Positions 23,926 through 33,510 are shown, numbered from the stretch's first letter. The stretch: DNA of 37,822 nt from JAWKHR01 sp041394725 (GCA_041394725.1 JAWKHR010000057.1:1-37822); one strand, 5' to 3'. Numbers and translations: made by a program. Notes: generated by a model from the letters alone, not told the origin.

Positions 23926-24170
23926 CCGCGCCCGGCCGGCGCGGGGTGTCGCGGCCGCGGCGACCGGGAGTGGCGCAGGTCACCAGACGCGAAATCCGAG
24001 CGGACGGAGCGGCGGTGTTCGAGGGTCGCGTCCGTAGGCCCGGGATCAGGCGGGCCGAGTAGGACCGACCCGATGAGCGACAGGTCGAAGACCGCCGCGG
24101 AGGGAGCGAGGATTTCCCGCGCCAGCTCCCTGGAGCCGCGGCCGCGACACCGCGCGCCGGCCGGGCGCGG
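23926..24170 (+). repeat. Hairpin element, copy 2 (leader of the decarboxylase gene)
   Basis: A 245-bp element whose ends, 23926-23960 and 24136-24170, are complementary at 34 of 35 positions. Its core is the inverted near-copy of copy 1, but the outer ~33 bp of each arm share nothing with copy 1 except the inner CCGCGG. It reads on the plus strand toward the decarboxylase and ends 95 bp before the chosen start. One frame crosses it without stops (ATG 24073, peptide beginning MSDRSKTAAEGARISR); a similar peptide (MGDRSKTAAQGARISR) arises from copy 1, but this simply reflects the repeat. Confidence 0.85.
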
Positions 24171-24216
24171 CTCCGGCTCCGGCACCGGCACCGGCACGGG
24201 CACCGGCACAGGCACC
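24169..24216 (+). repeat. Hexanucleotide microsatellite (GGCTCC/GGCACC)
   Basis: Eight consecutive 6-bp units: GGCTCC twice, then six GGCACC-type units, two of them with a changed last base. It abuts the end of hairpin element copy 2 and lies 49 bp before the decarboxylase start. It is upstream of the chosen start and therefore probably untranslated, where length changes would alter the leader. Confidence 0.85.
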
Positions 24217-24252
24217 GACCGGCGCGGTACCATGGCGCGCATCGACCGACGC

Positions 24253-24258
24253 GAGGAG
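24253..24258 (+). promoter_or_regulatory. Ribosome-binding site that decides the decarboxylase start
   Basis: GAGGAG sits 6 bp before GTG 24265. The upstream in-frame ATG at 24232 has no comparable site. Confidence 0.65.
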
Positions 24259-24264
24259 ACGCGC

Positions 24265-25683
24265 GTGACGCCAGAGGACTTCAGACGCTACGGACACCGG
24301 ATCGTGGACTGGATCGCCGACTACCGCGAGCACGTCGAGCGGTACCCGGTGATGGCGCGGACCGCGCCGGGGGACGTCAAGGCGGCGCTGCCGGCCTCGC
24401 CGCCCGAGGGGCCGGAGCCGTTCGACGCGGTGCTGGCCGACCTCGACGCGGTCGTGCTGCCCGGCCTGACCCACTGGAGCCACCCGCGGTTCTTCGGCTA
24501 CTTCCCGTGCAACGGCGACCTCTCGAGCGTGCTCGGCGACTATCTCAGCACCGGCCTCGGCGTGCTCGGGCTCGCGTGGCAGTCGAGCCCGGCGCTGACC
24601 GAGGTCGAGGAGGTCGCCACCGACTGGCTGCGGCAGATGCTCGGCCTGGCCGACGACTGGCAGGGCGTGATCCAGGACACCGCGTCCACCAGCTCGCTCA
24701 TCGCCCTGCTCTCGGCGCGCGAGCGCGCGACGTCGTTCACGATGGCCGGCGCCGGCCTGCAGGCCGAAACCCGCCCGCTCGTCGTCTACGCCACCGCGCA
24801 GAGCCACAGCTCGATCGAGAAGGCCGCCCTGCTCGCCGGCGTCGGGCGCGACCACGTGCGCAAGGTGCCGCACGACGCGACGTTCGCCATGCGCGCCGAC
24901 GCGCTCGCGACGATGGTCGAGGCGGACCTGGCCGCCGGCCGGCTGCCCTGCGCGGTCGTCGCGACGTCGGGCACGACGGCGACGACGGCGTTCGACCCCG
25001 TCGACGCGATCGCGGACGTGGCGGCGCGGCACGGGCTCTGGCTCCACGTGGACGCCGCGATGGCCGGTTCGGCGATGATCCTCCCCGAGTGCCGCGACCT
25101 CTGGCGCGGGATCGACCGCGCCGACTCGCTCGTCCTCAACCCGCACAAGTGGCTGGGCGCGGCGTTCGACTGCTCGGTCTACTACGTGCGCGACCCGCAG
25201 CACCTCGTCCGCGTGATGTCCACCAACCCCAGCTACCTGCAGACGGCCGCCGACGCCGAGGTCAAGAATCTCCGCGACTGGGGCATCCCGCTCGGCCGCC
25301 GGTTCCGCGCGCTGAAGCTCTGGTGCCTGATTCGCGAGCAGGGCGTGTCCGGGCTGCAGGCACGACTCCGACGCGATATGGCGAACGCCCGCTGGCTCGC
25401 CGACCAGATTCGCGCCGCGCCGGGCTGGCACGTGCTCAACCCGGTCGTCCTGCAGACGCTGTGCGTCCGCCACGACCCCGACGGCCTCGCGGACGACGCG
25501 CTCGACGCGCACACGCGCGGCTGGGTGGACCGCATCAACCGCAGCGGCTTCGCCTACCTCACCCCCGCCGTGCTCGAGGGCCGCTGGATGGCCCGCGTCT
25601 CGATCGGCGCGATCCCGACCGAGCGCCCACACGTCGAGGCGCTCTGGGCGAGGATGCAGGCGGAAGTCGCGACCAGGACTTGA
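24265..25683 (+). CDS. Aromatic L-amino-acid decarboxylase (PLP-dependent, group II)
   Basis: A 472-residue enzyme. Start chosen at GTG 24265 because of GAGGAG upstream and because the family begins '(M)TPEDFRRYGH..VDWIADY', as here. Cofactor residues are all present: H181 ('TAQSHSSIEKA') stacks on PLP, D263 ('HVDAAMAGSA') binds the pyridine nitrogen and K295 ('LNPHKWLGAAFDCS') forms the Schiff base. Y325 ('TNPSYLQT') is the catalytic-loop tyrosine of decarboxylases; aldehyde synthases have Phe there. It should convert Trp, Tyr, Phe or DOPA to the amine; the exact substrate is not readable. The frame stays open far upstream through the repeat element, so an upstream start (ATG 24232) is possible but less likely. 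It is divergent from an MFS transporter, each gene with a copy of the same hairpin element in its leader. Confidence 0.92.
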   Translation: MTPEDFRRYGHRIVDWIADYREHVERYPVMARTAPGDVKAALPASPPEGPEPFDAVLADLDAVVLPGLTHWSHPRFFGYFPCNGDLSSVLGDYLSTGLGVLGLAWQSSPALTEVEEVATDWLRQMLGLADDWQGVIQDTASTSSLIALLSARERATSFTMAGAGLQAETRPLVVYATAQSHSSIEKAALLAGVGRDHVRKVPHDATFAMRADALATMVEADLAAGRLPCAVVATSGTTATTAFDPVDAIADVAARHGLWLHVDAAMAGSAMILPECRDLWRGIDRADSLVLNPHKWLGAAFDCSVYYVRDPQHLVRVMSTNPSYLQTAADAEVKNLRDWGIPLGRRFRALKLWCLIREQGVSGLQARLRRDMANARWLADQIRAAPGWHVLNPVVLQTLCVRHDPDGLADDALDAHTRGWVDRINRSGFAYLTPAVLEGRWMARVSIGAIPTERPHVEALWARMQAEVATRT

Positions 25684-25691
25684 GCGGCGCT

Positions 25692-25748
25692 CGGCTGGGG
25701 TGATCGCGTCGGCGTTCGGCGTTCGAGAACGGCGTCCGCGCCCAGCCG
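25692..25748. terminator. Stem-loop between convergent genes
   Basis: CGGCTGGG (25692-25699) pairs with CCCAGCCG (25741-25748), and an inner GTTC-GA-GAAC hairpin lies at 25721-25730. It stands between the decarboxylase stop and the stop of the convergent small gene. There is no T-tract, so the terminator role is inferred from position. Confidence 0.4.
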
Positions 25749-25764
25749 ATCGCCGACCGCATGC

Positions 25765-25983
25765 TCAGAGGTCCATCCGCACCGCCCACCAGAGCGCGGC
25801 CGTGAGCAGGGCCCCGATGCCCAGGATGCCGGCGGGCGTGTCGATGAAGTACGGATACAGGATGAACAGGAGACCGCCGACCATCTGCGGCCAGCGTCCG
25901 GCCTTCTTGCCGTAGATCAGGAGCGCCGTGCCGACGAGGCCGGCAACGAGTGAGAGAAACAGCGACAGCGGATCGAAGGACAC
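25765..25983 (-). CDS. Small two- or three-helix membrane protein
   Basis: A 72-residue hydrophobic protein. Start GTG 25983 has a strong AGGAGG site at 25989-25994. Hydrophobic segments lie at ~6-24 and ~33-66, split around 'YPYFIDTPAG', with a short basic loop (GKKAGRWPQM) between. Many bacteria carry such small 'amino acid transport-like' membrane proteins of unknown role. It has its own ribosome-binding site and codon use like its neighbours, so it is a real gene rather than a chance frame. No function assigned. Confidence 0.75.
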   Translation of the reverse strand: MSFDPLSLFLSLVAGLVGTALLIYGKKAGRWPQMVGGLLFILYPYFIDTPAGILGIGALLTAALWWAVRMDL

Positions 25984-26044
25984 GGTCGCCTCCTGCGGGA
26001 GCGCTCTCCACGACTATCGGCACGAGGCGACCGGGAGTGCATCT

Positions 26045-26158
26045 TCCCAATCACCAATCTCCCAATCACCAATCTCCCAATCACCAATCCCCAATCACCA
26101 ATCTCCCAATCTCCCAATCCCCCAATCAATCACCAATCACCAATCACCAATCCCCAAT
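26045..26158. repeat. G-free minisatellite of CCCAATCACCAATCT-type units
   Basis: About 114 bp made of overlapping CCAATCA / CCCAATCT units (7-8 bp, often in 15-bp pairs), with no G on the plus strand at all in a ~70% GC region. Read on the other strand it gives GATTGG repeats. It lies in the intergenic space between the small membrane gene and the terminator of the beta-propeller gene. It is not a CRISPR: the units are contiguous, with no spacers. Confidence 0.92.
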
Positions 26159-26176
26159 GGGCACTCCGCGCCGGCC

Positions 26177-26228
26177 GCAAGAAAGAAGAGCCGCGGGCGG
26201 CTGGCCAGAGGCCAGCCGCCCGCGGCTC
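26177..26228 (-). terminator. Rho-independent terminator of the beta-propeller gene
   Basis: A perfect 19-bp inverted repeat, 26188-26206 against 26210-26228, with loop AGA, sits 16 bp after the stop codon at 26245. On the minus strand it is followed by TTCTTTCTTG, a T-rich tail. It is the strongest stem in the window. Confidence 0.85.
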
Positions 26229-26244
26229 CATGCGGCCGGCGCGG

Positions 26245-29200
26245 CTACCGCCCTCCCCCCGCCGTCGTGATCGCGGGAATCTTCCCCGCCATCGTCTTGT
26301 TGAACGTCGGGATGTCGGTCGTCACGTGGTGCTGGAAGTCGTTCTTCGCGTCCTCGAGCTGCTGGAGCTGGTCCGCGAGGATGTCGTAGGCGACGTCGCG
26401 CGGCTTGTAGTCCGCGCCGCCGGCCTCGTCCCCGGCGCCCAGGCCCACCGCGCCGCCGAGCCACAGCAGGTTCATGTAGACCTTGTAGGCGTCCACGAAG
26501 TACTTCTCGTCGCTCCGCAGGTCCTGCGGCGTCACGAGCTTCAGCTCGGTGCCGAAGAGCAGCGTGTCGAGTTCCATGAGCGGCTTCTCGATCTCGTCCT
26601 TGCCCCGGTTGTCCTTCAGCAGGTCCTCGACCTGCTTGCGGATGATCTCGAGGCGGTTGACGACGCCCGACGTCTCGCTGATCGCGTCGCGAATCTGCAC
26701 CTGCATCTTGGTGGACTCGACCAGGTCGGAGTCGGACGCCAGGATCTTCGGGTCTTTCAGCACCCTGAACGGCTCGGTGAACGTCTGGCCGTTGAGCGTC
26801 ATCCGCACCGCGTACTGGCCCGGCGCGGCGATCGGGGTGGCGGTCGTGGAGCTGATGCCCCAGTGGGTCACCATCCGGACCTCGCTGCCCGAGAAGTCCG
26901 GCTCCTCCCAGATGTAGAGGTTCTCGCGCGGCGTCGTGCGGATCTCGACCATCTTCGCCGGCTCGTAGAGCAGGTTCCACGAGACCTTGTTCAGGCCGAC
27001 GCGCCCGCCCTGGAATTCCTGCGTGCGGATCACGTCGCCGACGCTGTTCAGGATTTCCATCTTGATCGGCGACGTCGGCGCGGCGGCCAGCGAGAACATG
27101 AACTCCGCGTTGCCGCTCCGCGCCTGCCGGAAGCCCGGCCGCGGCGTGAACAGCTTCGTCTCGGGCGCCGACGGCGCCATCGTCTGCCCGGTCTGCTCGA
27201 GGAGCGAGATGTCGGACATGATGAACAGCCCGCGGCCGTAGGTCGAGACGACCACGTCGTGGTACCGCGGCTCGTAGACGACCCACGTCGCCGGCGCCTG
27301 CGGCAGGCCGTCCTTGAACTGCGTCCAGTGCTGGCCGTCGTCGAGCGAGTAGTAGAACGCGTGCCCCGTCCCGGCGAAGAGCATCCCCTGCCGGTTCGAG
27401 TTCTCGATCGCCGAGTTCACGTAGTCCAGCGGGTGCGCGTTCGGCAGGTTGCCGGCCACGCTCTTCCAGGTCTTGCCGTAGTCGGTCGTCTTGAAGATGT
27501 ACGGCTTGCGGTCGTCGAGCAGGTGCGCGTCCACCGTCACGTAGGCCGTGGCCGCGTCGAACGTCGAGGGCCAGATCTGGTTGACCGTGCCGAGGTGCGG
27601 GAAGCCCTGGATGTTCGCCGAGACGTCCACCCAGTGCCCGCCGCCGTCACGCGTGTACCAGACCTTGCCGTCGTTCGTGCCGGCCCAGAGCAGCCCCTGC
27701 TCCTTCGGCGACGACGCGATGGCATAGACCAGCGCGCCGGCGTACTGGCCGAGGTTGTCCTGCACGATGCCGCCCGACGGGATGATCAGGTTCGGGTCCT
27801 GCGTGGACAGGTCCGGGCTGATCTGCACCCAGCTCTGGCCGCCGTTCTCCGTCTTGAAGATCACCTGGCAGCCGTAATAGACCGTGCTCGGCGCGAACGC
27901 GTCGAACGCGACCGGCGCCGTCCAGTGGCAGCGCCACTTCGACTTGTCGGGTGCCGAGTCGAACGTGATCATCCCGGGCGACACCGACCGCGCGGTCCCC
28001 TGCTTCGCGTCCCAGCGCGTGAGCTTGTTGCCGTAGCACGATCCCCACACGATGTTCGCGTCGTCGGGCTGCGGCTGCGTGAAGCCCGACTCGCAGCCGC
28101 CGAGCCCCGGCTCCCACGACGGCCCGCCGCGACCGCCGCCCCGGCCGCCGCCACCGCCGCCGAAGCCCCCGCGTCCGCCCCGGCCGCCGCGCCCGGCCGC
28201 CGCGGCCTCGGCCGCCGCGCGCTCGGGCAGCCGGCCGTTGCCGGTGTCCTCGGGGGTCGTGCTCGGACCGCGCATCGTGCCGTCGTCCTGGCGGTTGCTG
28301 TAGATCCAGTAGGGCACCTGGTTGTCCACCGCCACGTGGTACATCTGCCCGTTCGGCAGCCGCACGCCCTGCTGGCCGCTGGAGGTGAAGATCGTCGCGC
28401 CGCCGTCGTCGGTCAGCACGTAGCGCGTGCCGTCGGTCGGATCCCACCAGACGTCGTGACAGTCGCCGCAGCCGCCCGAGAGCGGGAACAGCTTCCCGCC
28501 GTCCTTCGACCGGTGGAAGCTGCTGTTCATGACGATCACGTCGTCCTTGTCCTGCGGGTTGACCGCGATGCGGATGTAGTACCCGGCGCGGCCGATGAGC
28601 GACCGGTCGTGGCTGACGACGTCCCAGTTCCGCCCGCCGTCGTCGGACCGCCAGACGGAGCCCTGGTCGGCGGTCTGGATGAGCGCGTACATCCGCGAGC
28701 CGTCCGACGGCGCAATCGCGACGTCGATCTTGCCCATCGGCGGCCGCGGCATCCCGTTCTCGACCCTCGTCCAGCGCGCCCCGCCGTCGTGGGTGATGTA
28801 GACGCCGCTGCCCGGCCCGCCGCTGTACTGCTCCCAGGTCCGGATCGACAGCTGCCAGGCGCCCGCAATCAGCGTGTTCGGGTCGTGCGCGTCCATCGAC
28901 AGGCCCGAGCACCCGGTCTTCTCGTCCACGAAGAGCGAGCGCGTCCAGTTCTGCCCGCCGTCGGTCGTCTTGAACACGCCGCGCTCGGGCTGCTCGCCCG
29001 TGCCGCGGCCGACCGCGCACACGTAGACGATGTTCGGGTCGGTCGGGTGGACGATGACGCGGCCGATGCGGCCGGTCTCGGTGAGCCCCATGTGCCGCCA
29101 GGTCGTGCCGGCGTCGGTGGACTTGTAGATGCCGTCGCCCATGACGTCACTGGGCCGGATCACCCACCCCTCACCCGTGCCCGCCCAGATCTGGTTGTGG

Positions 29201-29610
29201 TCCGACGGGGCGATGGCGAGCGCGCCGATGGCCTGCACCGGCATGTCGTCGAACACCGGCACGAACGTCTGGCCGTTGTCGGTGGACTTCCACACGCCGC
29301 CGGACGCGCTGCCCAGGTAGTAGGTGGTCGGGTCGCCCGGCACCCCGAGCGCCGACGCGATGCGACCGGCTGGCGCGGGCCCCATGTACCGGAACCGCAT
29401 CGGCTCGACCGCCTGCGGCGCCGCCGGACCACCCCGGCCCCGGCCCCGTCCCTGCTCCATCTCCTGGTCGGCCGCCGGCACCGGGGCGGAGAGAGCCGCC
29501 GGGGCCAGGCCGCTCGCGGCCGGGTGTCCGGCGTAGAAGCCGGCTCCGAGCGCCAGCAGCGCCGAGGCCAAGAGGAGTGTTCGGACGGATCGGGCAGGGG
29601 AATGACGCAT
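26245..29610 (-). CDS. Exported Asp-box (sortilin/VPS10-like) beta-propeller protein
   Basis: A 1121-residue protein with a signal peptide (residues ~1-35), a GRGRGRGG linker, then a seven- to ten-bladed propeller region with ten Asp-box motifs (S/T-x-D-x-G-x-x-W/F): STDNGQTF, STDAGTTW, TTDGGQNW, THDGGARW, SDDGGRNW, SKDGGKLF, TENGGQSW, TRDGGGHW, TTDYGKTW and SLDDGQHW. A Gly/Arg-rich stretch (residues ~468-498) separates two halves. The C-terminal ~300 residues are a beta-sandwich plus a helical tail ('VNRLEIIRKQVEDLLKDNRG'). This is the 'glycosyl hydrolase, BNR repeat' family common in Acidobacteria; enzymatic activity is unproven. A CGDCH sequence (C381-H385) replaces the more usual GDNHD. 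GAAGGAG precedes ATG 29610. It is divergent from the response regulator. Confidence 0.9.
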   Translation of the reverse strand: MRHSPARSVRTLLLASALLALGAGFYAGHPAASGLAPAALSAPVPAADQEMEQGRGRGRGGPAAPQAVEPMRFRYMGPAPAGRIASALGVPGDPTTYYLGSASGGVWKSTDNGQTFVPVFDDMPVQAIGALAIAPSDHNQIWAGTGEGWVIRPSDVMGDGIYKSTDAGTTWRHMGLTETGRIGRVIVHPTDPNIVYVCAVGRGTGEQPERGVFKTTDGGQNWTRSLFVDEKTGCSGLSMDAHDPNTLIAGAWQLSIRTWEQYSGGPGSGVYITHDGGARWTRVENGMPRPPMGKIDVAIAPSDGSRMYALIQTADQGSVWRSDDGGRNWDVVSHDRSLIGRAGYYIRIAVNPQDKDDVIVMNSSFHRSKDGGKLFPLSGGCGDCHDVWWDPTDGTRYVLTDDGGATIFTSSGQQGVRLPNGQMYHVAVDNQVPYWIYSNRQDDGTMRGPSTTPEDTGNGRLPERAAAEAAAAGRGGRGGRGGFGGGGGGRGGGRGGPSWEPGLGGCESGFTQPQPDDANIVWGSCYGNKLTRWDAKQGTARSVSPGMITFDSAPDKSKWRCHWTAPVAFDAFAPSTVYYGCQVIFKTENGGQSWVQISPDLSTQDPNLIIPSGGIVQDNLGQYAGALVYAIASSPKEQGLLWAGTNDGKVWYTRDGGGHWVDVSANIQGFPHLGTVNQIWPSTFDAATAYVTVDAHLLDDRKPYIFKTTDYGKTWKSVAGNLPNAHPLDYVNSAIENSNRQGMLFAGTGHAFYYSLDDGQHWTQFKDGLPQAPATWVVYEPRYHDVVVSTYGRGLFIMSDISLLEQTGQTMAPSAPETKLFTPRPGFRQARSGNAEFMFSLAAAPTSPIKMEILNSVGDVIRTQEFQGGRVGLNKVSWNLLYEPAKMVEIRTTPRENLYIWEEPDFSGSEVRMVTHWGISSTTATPIAAPGQYAVRMTLNGQTFTEPFRVLKDPKILASDSDLVESTKMQVQIRDAISETSGVVNRLEIIRKQVEDLLKDNRGKDEIEKPLMELDTLLFGTELKLVTPQDLRSDEKYFVDAYKVYMNLLWLGGAVGLGAGDEAGGADYKPRDVAYDILADQLQQLEDAKNDFQHHVTTDIPTFNKTMAGKIPAITTAGGGR

Positions 29611-29703
29611 GGGAAGGCTCCTTCGGGCGATCACTACGACACCTGATCGTATCCCGCTTCGCCGCCGGCCGCACTTTTGGGACACAATCGACGGACGAGG
29701 CAG

Positions 29704-31098
<1,395 letters not shown>

Positions 31099-31102
31099 CC
31101 CG

Positions 31103-32932
31103 ATGCCGCTCAGCATCCGGACGAAGCAGGTCGCCGGCGTCACCGCCCTCGTCGGGCTGGTGACCATCCTGCTCTCGCTCTGGTACCTGTCCTCGCTCGC
31201 GAGCATCCTCATCCGCGCGAGCCAGCAGCAGGCCGAGCAGCTCAGCAAGCAGATCGGCCAGCAGATCTTCACCTGGGTCAACGAGGGCCACGATCCGGGC
31301 ACGCTCGAGGAGGACTCGGGCCTGCGGTCGATCCTGCAGTCCAGCCTCAGCGCGAAGAACGTGCTGTACGCCGCGGTCGTGGACCGTCGCAACGTCATCC
31401 TCGCGCACTACGACCCGGCGATGGTCGGCACGACGCTCGACACGACGCCGGCGATGACGCTGACCGACCTGGCCGAGGCCGACCCGCTGACGCAGGGCCT
31501 GGCGATCTACAACTCGAGCGAGCTGATCTACGAGCTGCGCGAACCGCTCTTCCTCGGCCCGGCGCCGGCGGGCGCGGCCGGCGGCCAGACCGAGTTCGGG
31601 TCGATCCGGATCGGCGTCTCCACGCTGCTCATCCGGACCGACCTCTACAACCGGCTGCTGCCGGCCGCGACGACCGCGGTCGTCGCGCTCGTGCTCGCGA
31701 CGGTCGTCGCGCTGCTCCTGGCGCGCGCCGTCGTCCAGCCGATCCACGTCATCCGGAGCGGCCTCGCGCGGCTCGGCCGGGGCGAGCTGGACGTGGACCT
31801 GCCGCTCGACTCCGAGCTGGCCGACCTCGGCGATTCCTTCAAGGCGATCTCCGCGCGGCTCGCCGCCGATCGATCGCAGCTCGCCGGCCAGCGCGCGACG
31901 CTCGAGTCGGTCGGCGAGCACCTCGAGGACGCCGTCGCCCTCTTCTCACCCGAGGGCCTGCTGCTCTTCGCCAACCCCGCCATGACCGCGCAGATCGGCC
32001 AGACGACCGGCACGGTCACCGAGATCTGGCCCGACGGCCATCCGTACCGGACGGCGGTCGAGGACGCGCTCCGCGGCCACGAGACCGACAGCCCGCGCAC
32101 CGTCGAGGTCCCGGGCGCCGGCGAGCGCCTCGTCCTCACCGACATCGTCCACGACGCGAACGACCAGGGCCTGGGCGTCCTGCTCGTCGCGCGCAACCTC
32201 GCGTACCTCAGCGAGGTGGAATCCACGCTGAGCTACTCGCGCAAGCTCGCCGCGCTCAGCCGGCTCTCGGCGGGCATCGCGCACGAGGTGAAGAACCCGC
32301 TCAACGCGACGATGATCCACCTCGAGCTGCTGAAGATGAAGGTCAGCGAGATGCCGGACGCGATGGAGCACGTCACGGTCATCGGCGCGCAGATGCGGCG
32401 GCTCGACGAGGTCGTGCAGGGCTTCCTGCGGTTCACGCGGCCCGAGGACCTCAAGCTGCGGCCGCTGCGGCTCGCGGAGATCTTCGACAACGTCATGCCG
32501 GTCGTGCAGGCCGAGGCCGGCAAGAACTCGGTGCAGGTCGCCGTGGACGTGCCGTCGGACCTCGGCGTGAGCGGCGACGCGGTGATGCTCGAGCAGGCGT
32601 TCCTCAACCTGGCGCTCAACGCGTGCCAGGCGATGCCCGACGGCGGCCAGCTGCGGATCGTGGCCGAACCGCGGCCCGGGCGGCAGCTCGAGATTCGCTT
32701 CGAGGACACGGGCGTCGGCATCGCGCCGGCCGACCTGGCCCGCATCTTCGACCTCTACTTCACGACGAAGAGCCACGGATCCGGCATCGGCCTCTCGCTG
32801 GTGTTCCGGACCGTGCAGCTGCACGACGGGGAGATCGAGGTGCGATCGGCGCCCGGCCGCGGCACGACGTTCCGCGTGACGCTGCGCCAGCCGTCCGAGG
32901 CCTCGGCCCGGCGGCTCCTGCCTGCGTCATAA
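31103..32932 (+). CDS. Membrane-bound sensor histidine kinase (NtrB/AtoS type)
   Basis: A 609-residue protein. Helix 1 (residues ~10-32), an extracytoplasmic sensor (~33-185), helix 2 (~187-209), HAMP domain (~210-262), a PAS-like domain (~265-365), dimerisation/phospho-acceptor helix with H394 in 'AGIAHEVKNPLNATM', and an ATPase domain with N506 ('LNLALNACQAM'), G1 DTGVGI (535-540) and G2 GSGIGL (559-564). The residues needed for autophosphorylation are all present. It is the obvious partner of the upstream NtrC-type regulator (4-bp gap, AGGG 8 bp before ATG). The stop TAA overlaps the lipoprotein start by one base (TAATG). Confidence 0.94.
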   Translation: MPLSIRTKQVAGVTALVGLVTILLSLWYLSSLASILIRASQQQAEQLSKQIGQQIFTWVNEGHDPGTLEEDSGLRSILQSSLSAKNVLYAAVVDRRNVILAHYDPAMVGTTLDTTPAMTLTDLAEADPLTQGLAIYNSSELIYELREPLFLGPAPAGAAGGQTEFGSIRIGVSTLLIRTDLYNRLLPAATTAVVALVLATVVALLLARAVVQPIHVIRSGLARLGRGELDVDLPLDSELADLGDSFKAISARLAADRSQLAGQRATLESVGEHLEDAVALFSPEGLLLFANPAMTAQIGQTTGTVTEIWPDGHPYRTAVEDALRGHETDSPRTVEVPGAGERLVLTDIVHDANDQGLGVLLVARNLAYLSEVESTLSYSRKLAALSRLSAGIAHEVKNPLNATMIHLELLKMKVSEMPDAMEHVTVIGAQMRRLDEVVQGFLRFTRPEDLKLRPLRLAEIFDNVMPVVQAEAGKNSVQVAVDVPSDLGVSGDAVMLEQAFLNLALNACQAMPDGGQLRIVAEPRPGRQLEIRFEDTGVGIAPADLARIFDLYFTTKSHGSGIGLSLVFRTVQLHDGEIEVRSAPGRGTTFRVTLRQPSEASARRLLPAS

Positions 32933-33510
32933 TGATCGTGATGCCCTCCCTGGTCCGCGCGGCCGCGCTGGTCGGCCTGGCGGCGCTCGCCGCCGGCTGC
33001 CACAAGGTGCAGGCCCGGACGGTCGAGCCCCTGCCGGCGCCGCCGGCGCCGCTGACGGCGCCCGAGCCGCCGGGACGGCTGATCATCCCGCAGCCCTTGC
33101 CGGCCGAACCGCCGGCCGAGGCCGCGCCGCAGCCCGCGCCGCCGCAGCGCCAGCCCGCGCGGCCGGCCAGCTCGACCACGCCACCGGCGACCGCGTCCAC
33201 CACCACGCCGCCGCCCACCGAGCCGCCGCCCGTCGTCCAGACCTCGCAGAACGCGACGCAGCTCGAGCAGCAGGCGCGCAAGCAGCTCTCGCAGGCCAAC
33301 AGCGACATGGCCGCCGTCGACTACGGCGCGCTCTCGTCGAGCGGCAAGACGACCTACGAGGAAGTGCGGCGGCTGATGCGCCAGGTCGATGACCTACTGC
33401 GGATCAAGAACTACGTGCTGGCGGCCGACCTGGCGAACAAGGCGGCGCTCCTGGCGAGCCAGCTGAAGAAGCACGAGGCCGCGCCCGGCCTCAGCCCCAT
33501 TTCCTCTTGA
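32932..33510 (+). CDS. Proline-rich lipoprotein with C-terminal helical domain
   Basis: A 192-residue protein. ATG 32932 overlaps the kinase stop (TAATG); ATG 32941 is an alternative. The lipobox 'LAAGC' puts the lipidated Cys at 23. Residues ~30-105 are Pro/Ala/Thr-rich and probably extended, able to cross the periplasm. Residues ~108-180 are helical with heptad-like spacing ('QLEQQARKQLSQANSDMAAV', 'YEEVRRLMRQVDDLLRIKNY'). No family recognised. Its tight coupling to the two-component genes suggests a link to the signal the kinase senses. The 3' end overlaps the convergent TPR-like gene by 20 bp. Confidence 0.75.
   Translation: MIVMPSLVRAAALVGLAALAAGCHKVQARTVEPLPAPPAPLTAPEPPGRLIIPQPLPAEPPAEAAPQPAPPQRQPARPASSTTPPATASTTTPPPTEPPPVVQTSQNATQLEQQARKQLSQANSDMAAVDYGALSSSGKTTYEEVRRLMRQVDDLLRIKNYVLAADLANKAALLASQLKKHEAAPGLSPISS

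Noticed and set aside
23340..24240. Similar short peptides (MGDRSKTAAQGARISR / MSDRSKTAAEGARISR) from both hairpin elements
   Set aside because: The three base differences in the shared stretch show no preference for silent changes, and neither frame has a credible ribosome-binding site. The similarity is explained by the DNA repeat.
22495..24264. Upstream extension of the decarboxylase frame through the hairpin elements
   Set aside because: The frame is open but the sequence is Arg/Gly-rich and antisense to the MFS gene. The family N-terminus and a good ribosome-binding site place the start at 24265.
26045..26158. CRISPR array
   Set aside because: Units are 7-15 bp and contiguous, with no unique spacers and no cas genes.
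26230..29646. A plus-strand open frame of more than 1100 codons opposite the Asp-box propeller gene
   Set aside because: Its translation is Arg/Val/His-rich low complexity with no family pattern, while the minus strand encodes ten regular Asp-boxes and a signal peptide. Long antisense frames are expected at this GC content.
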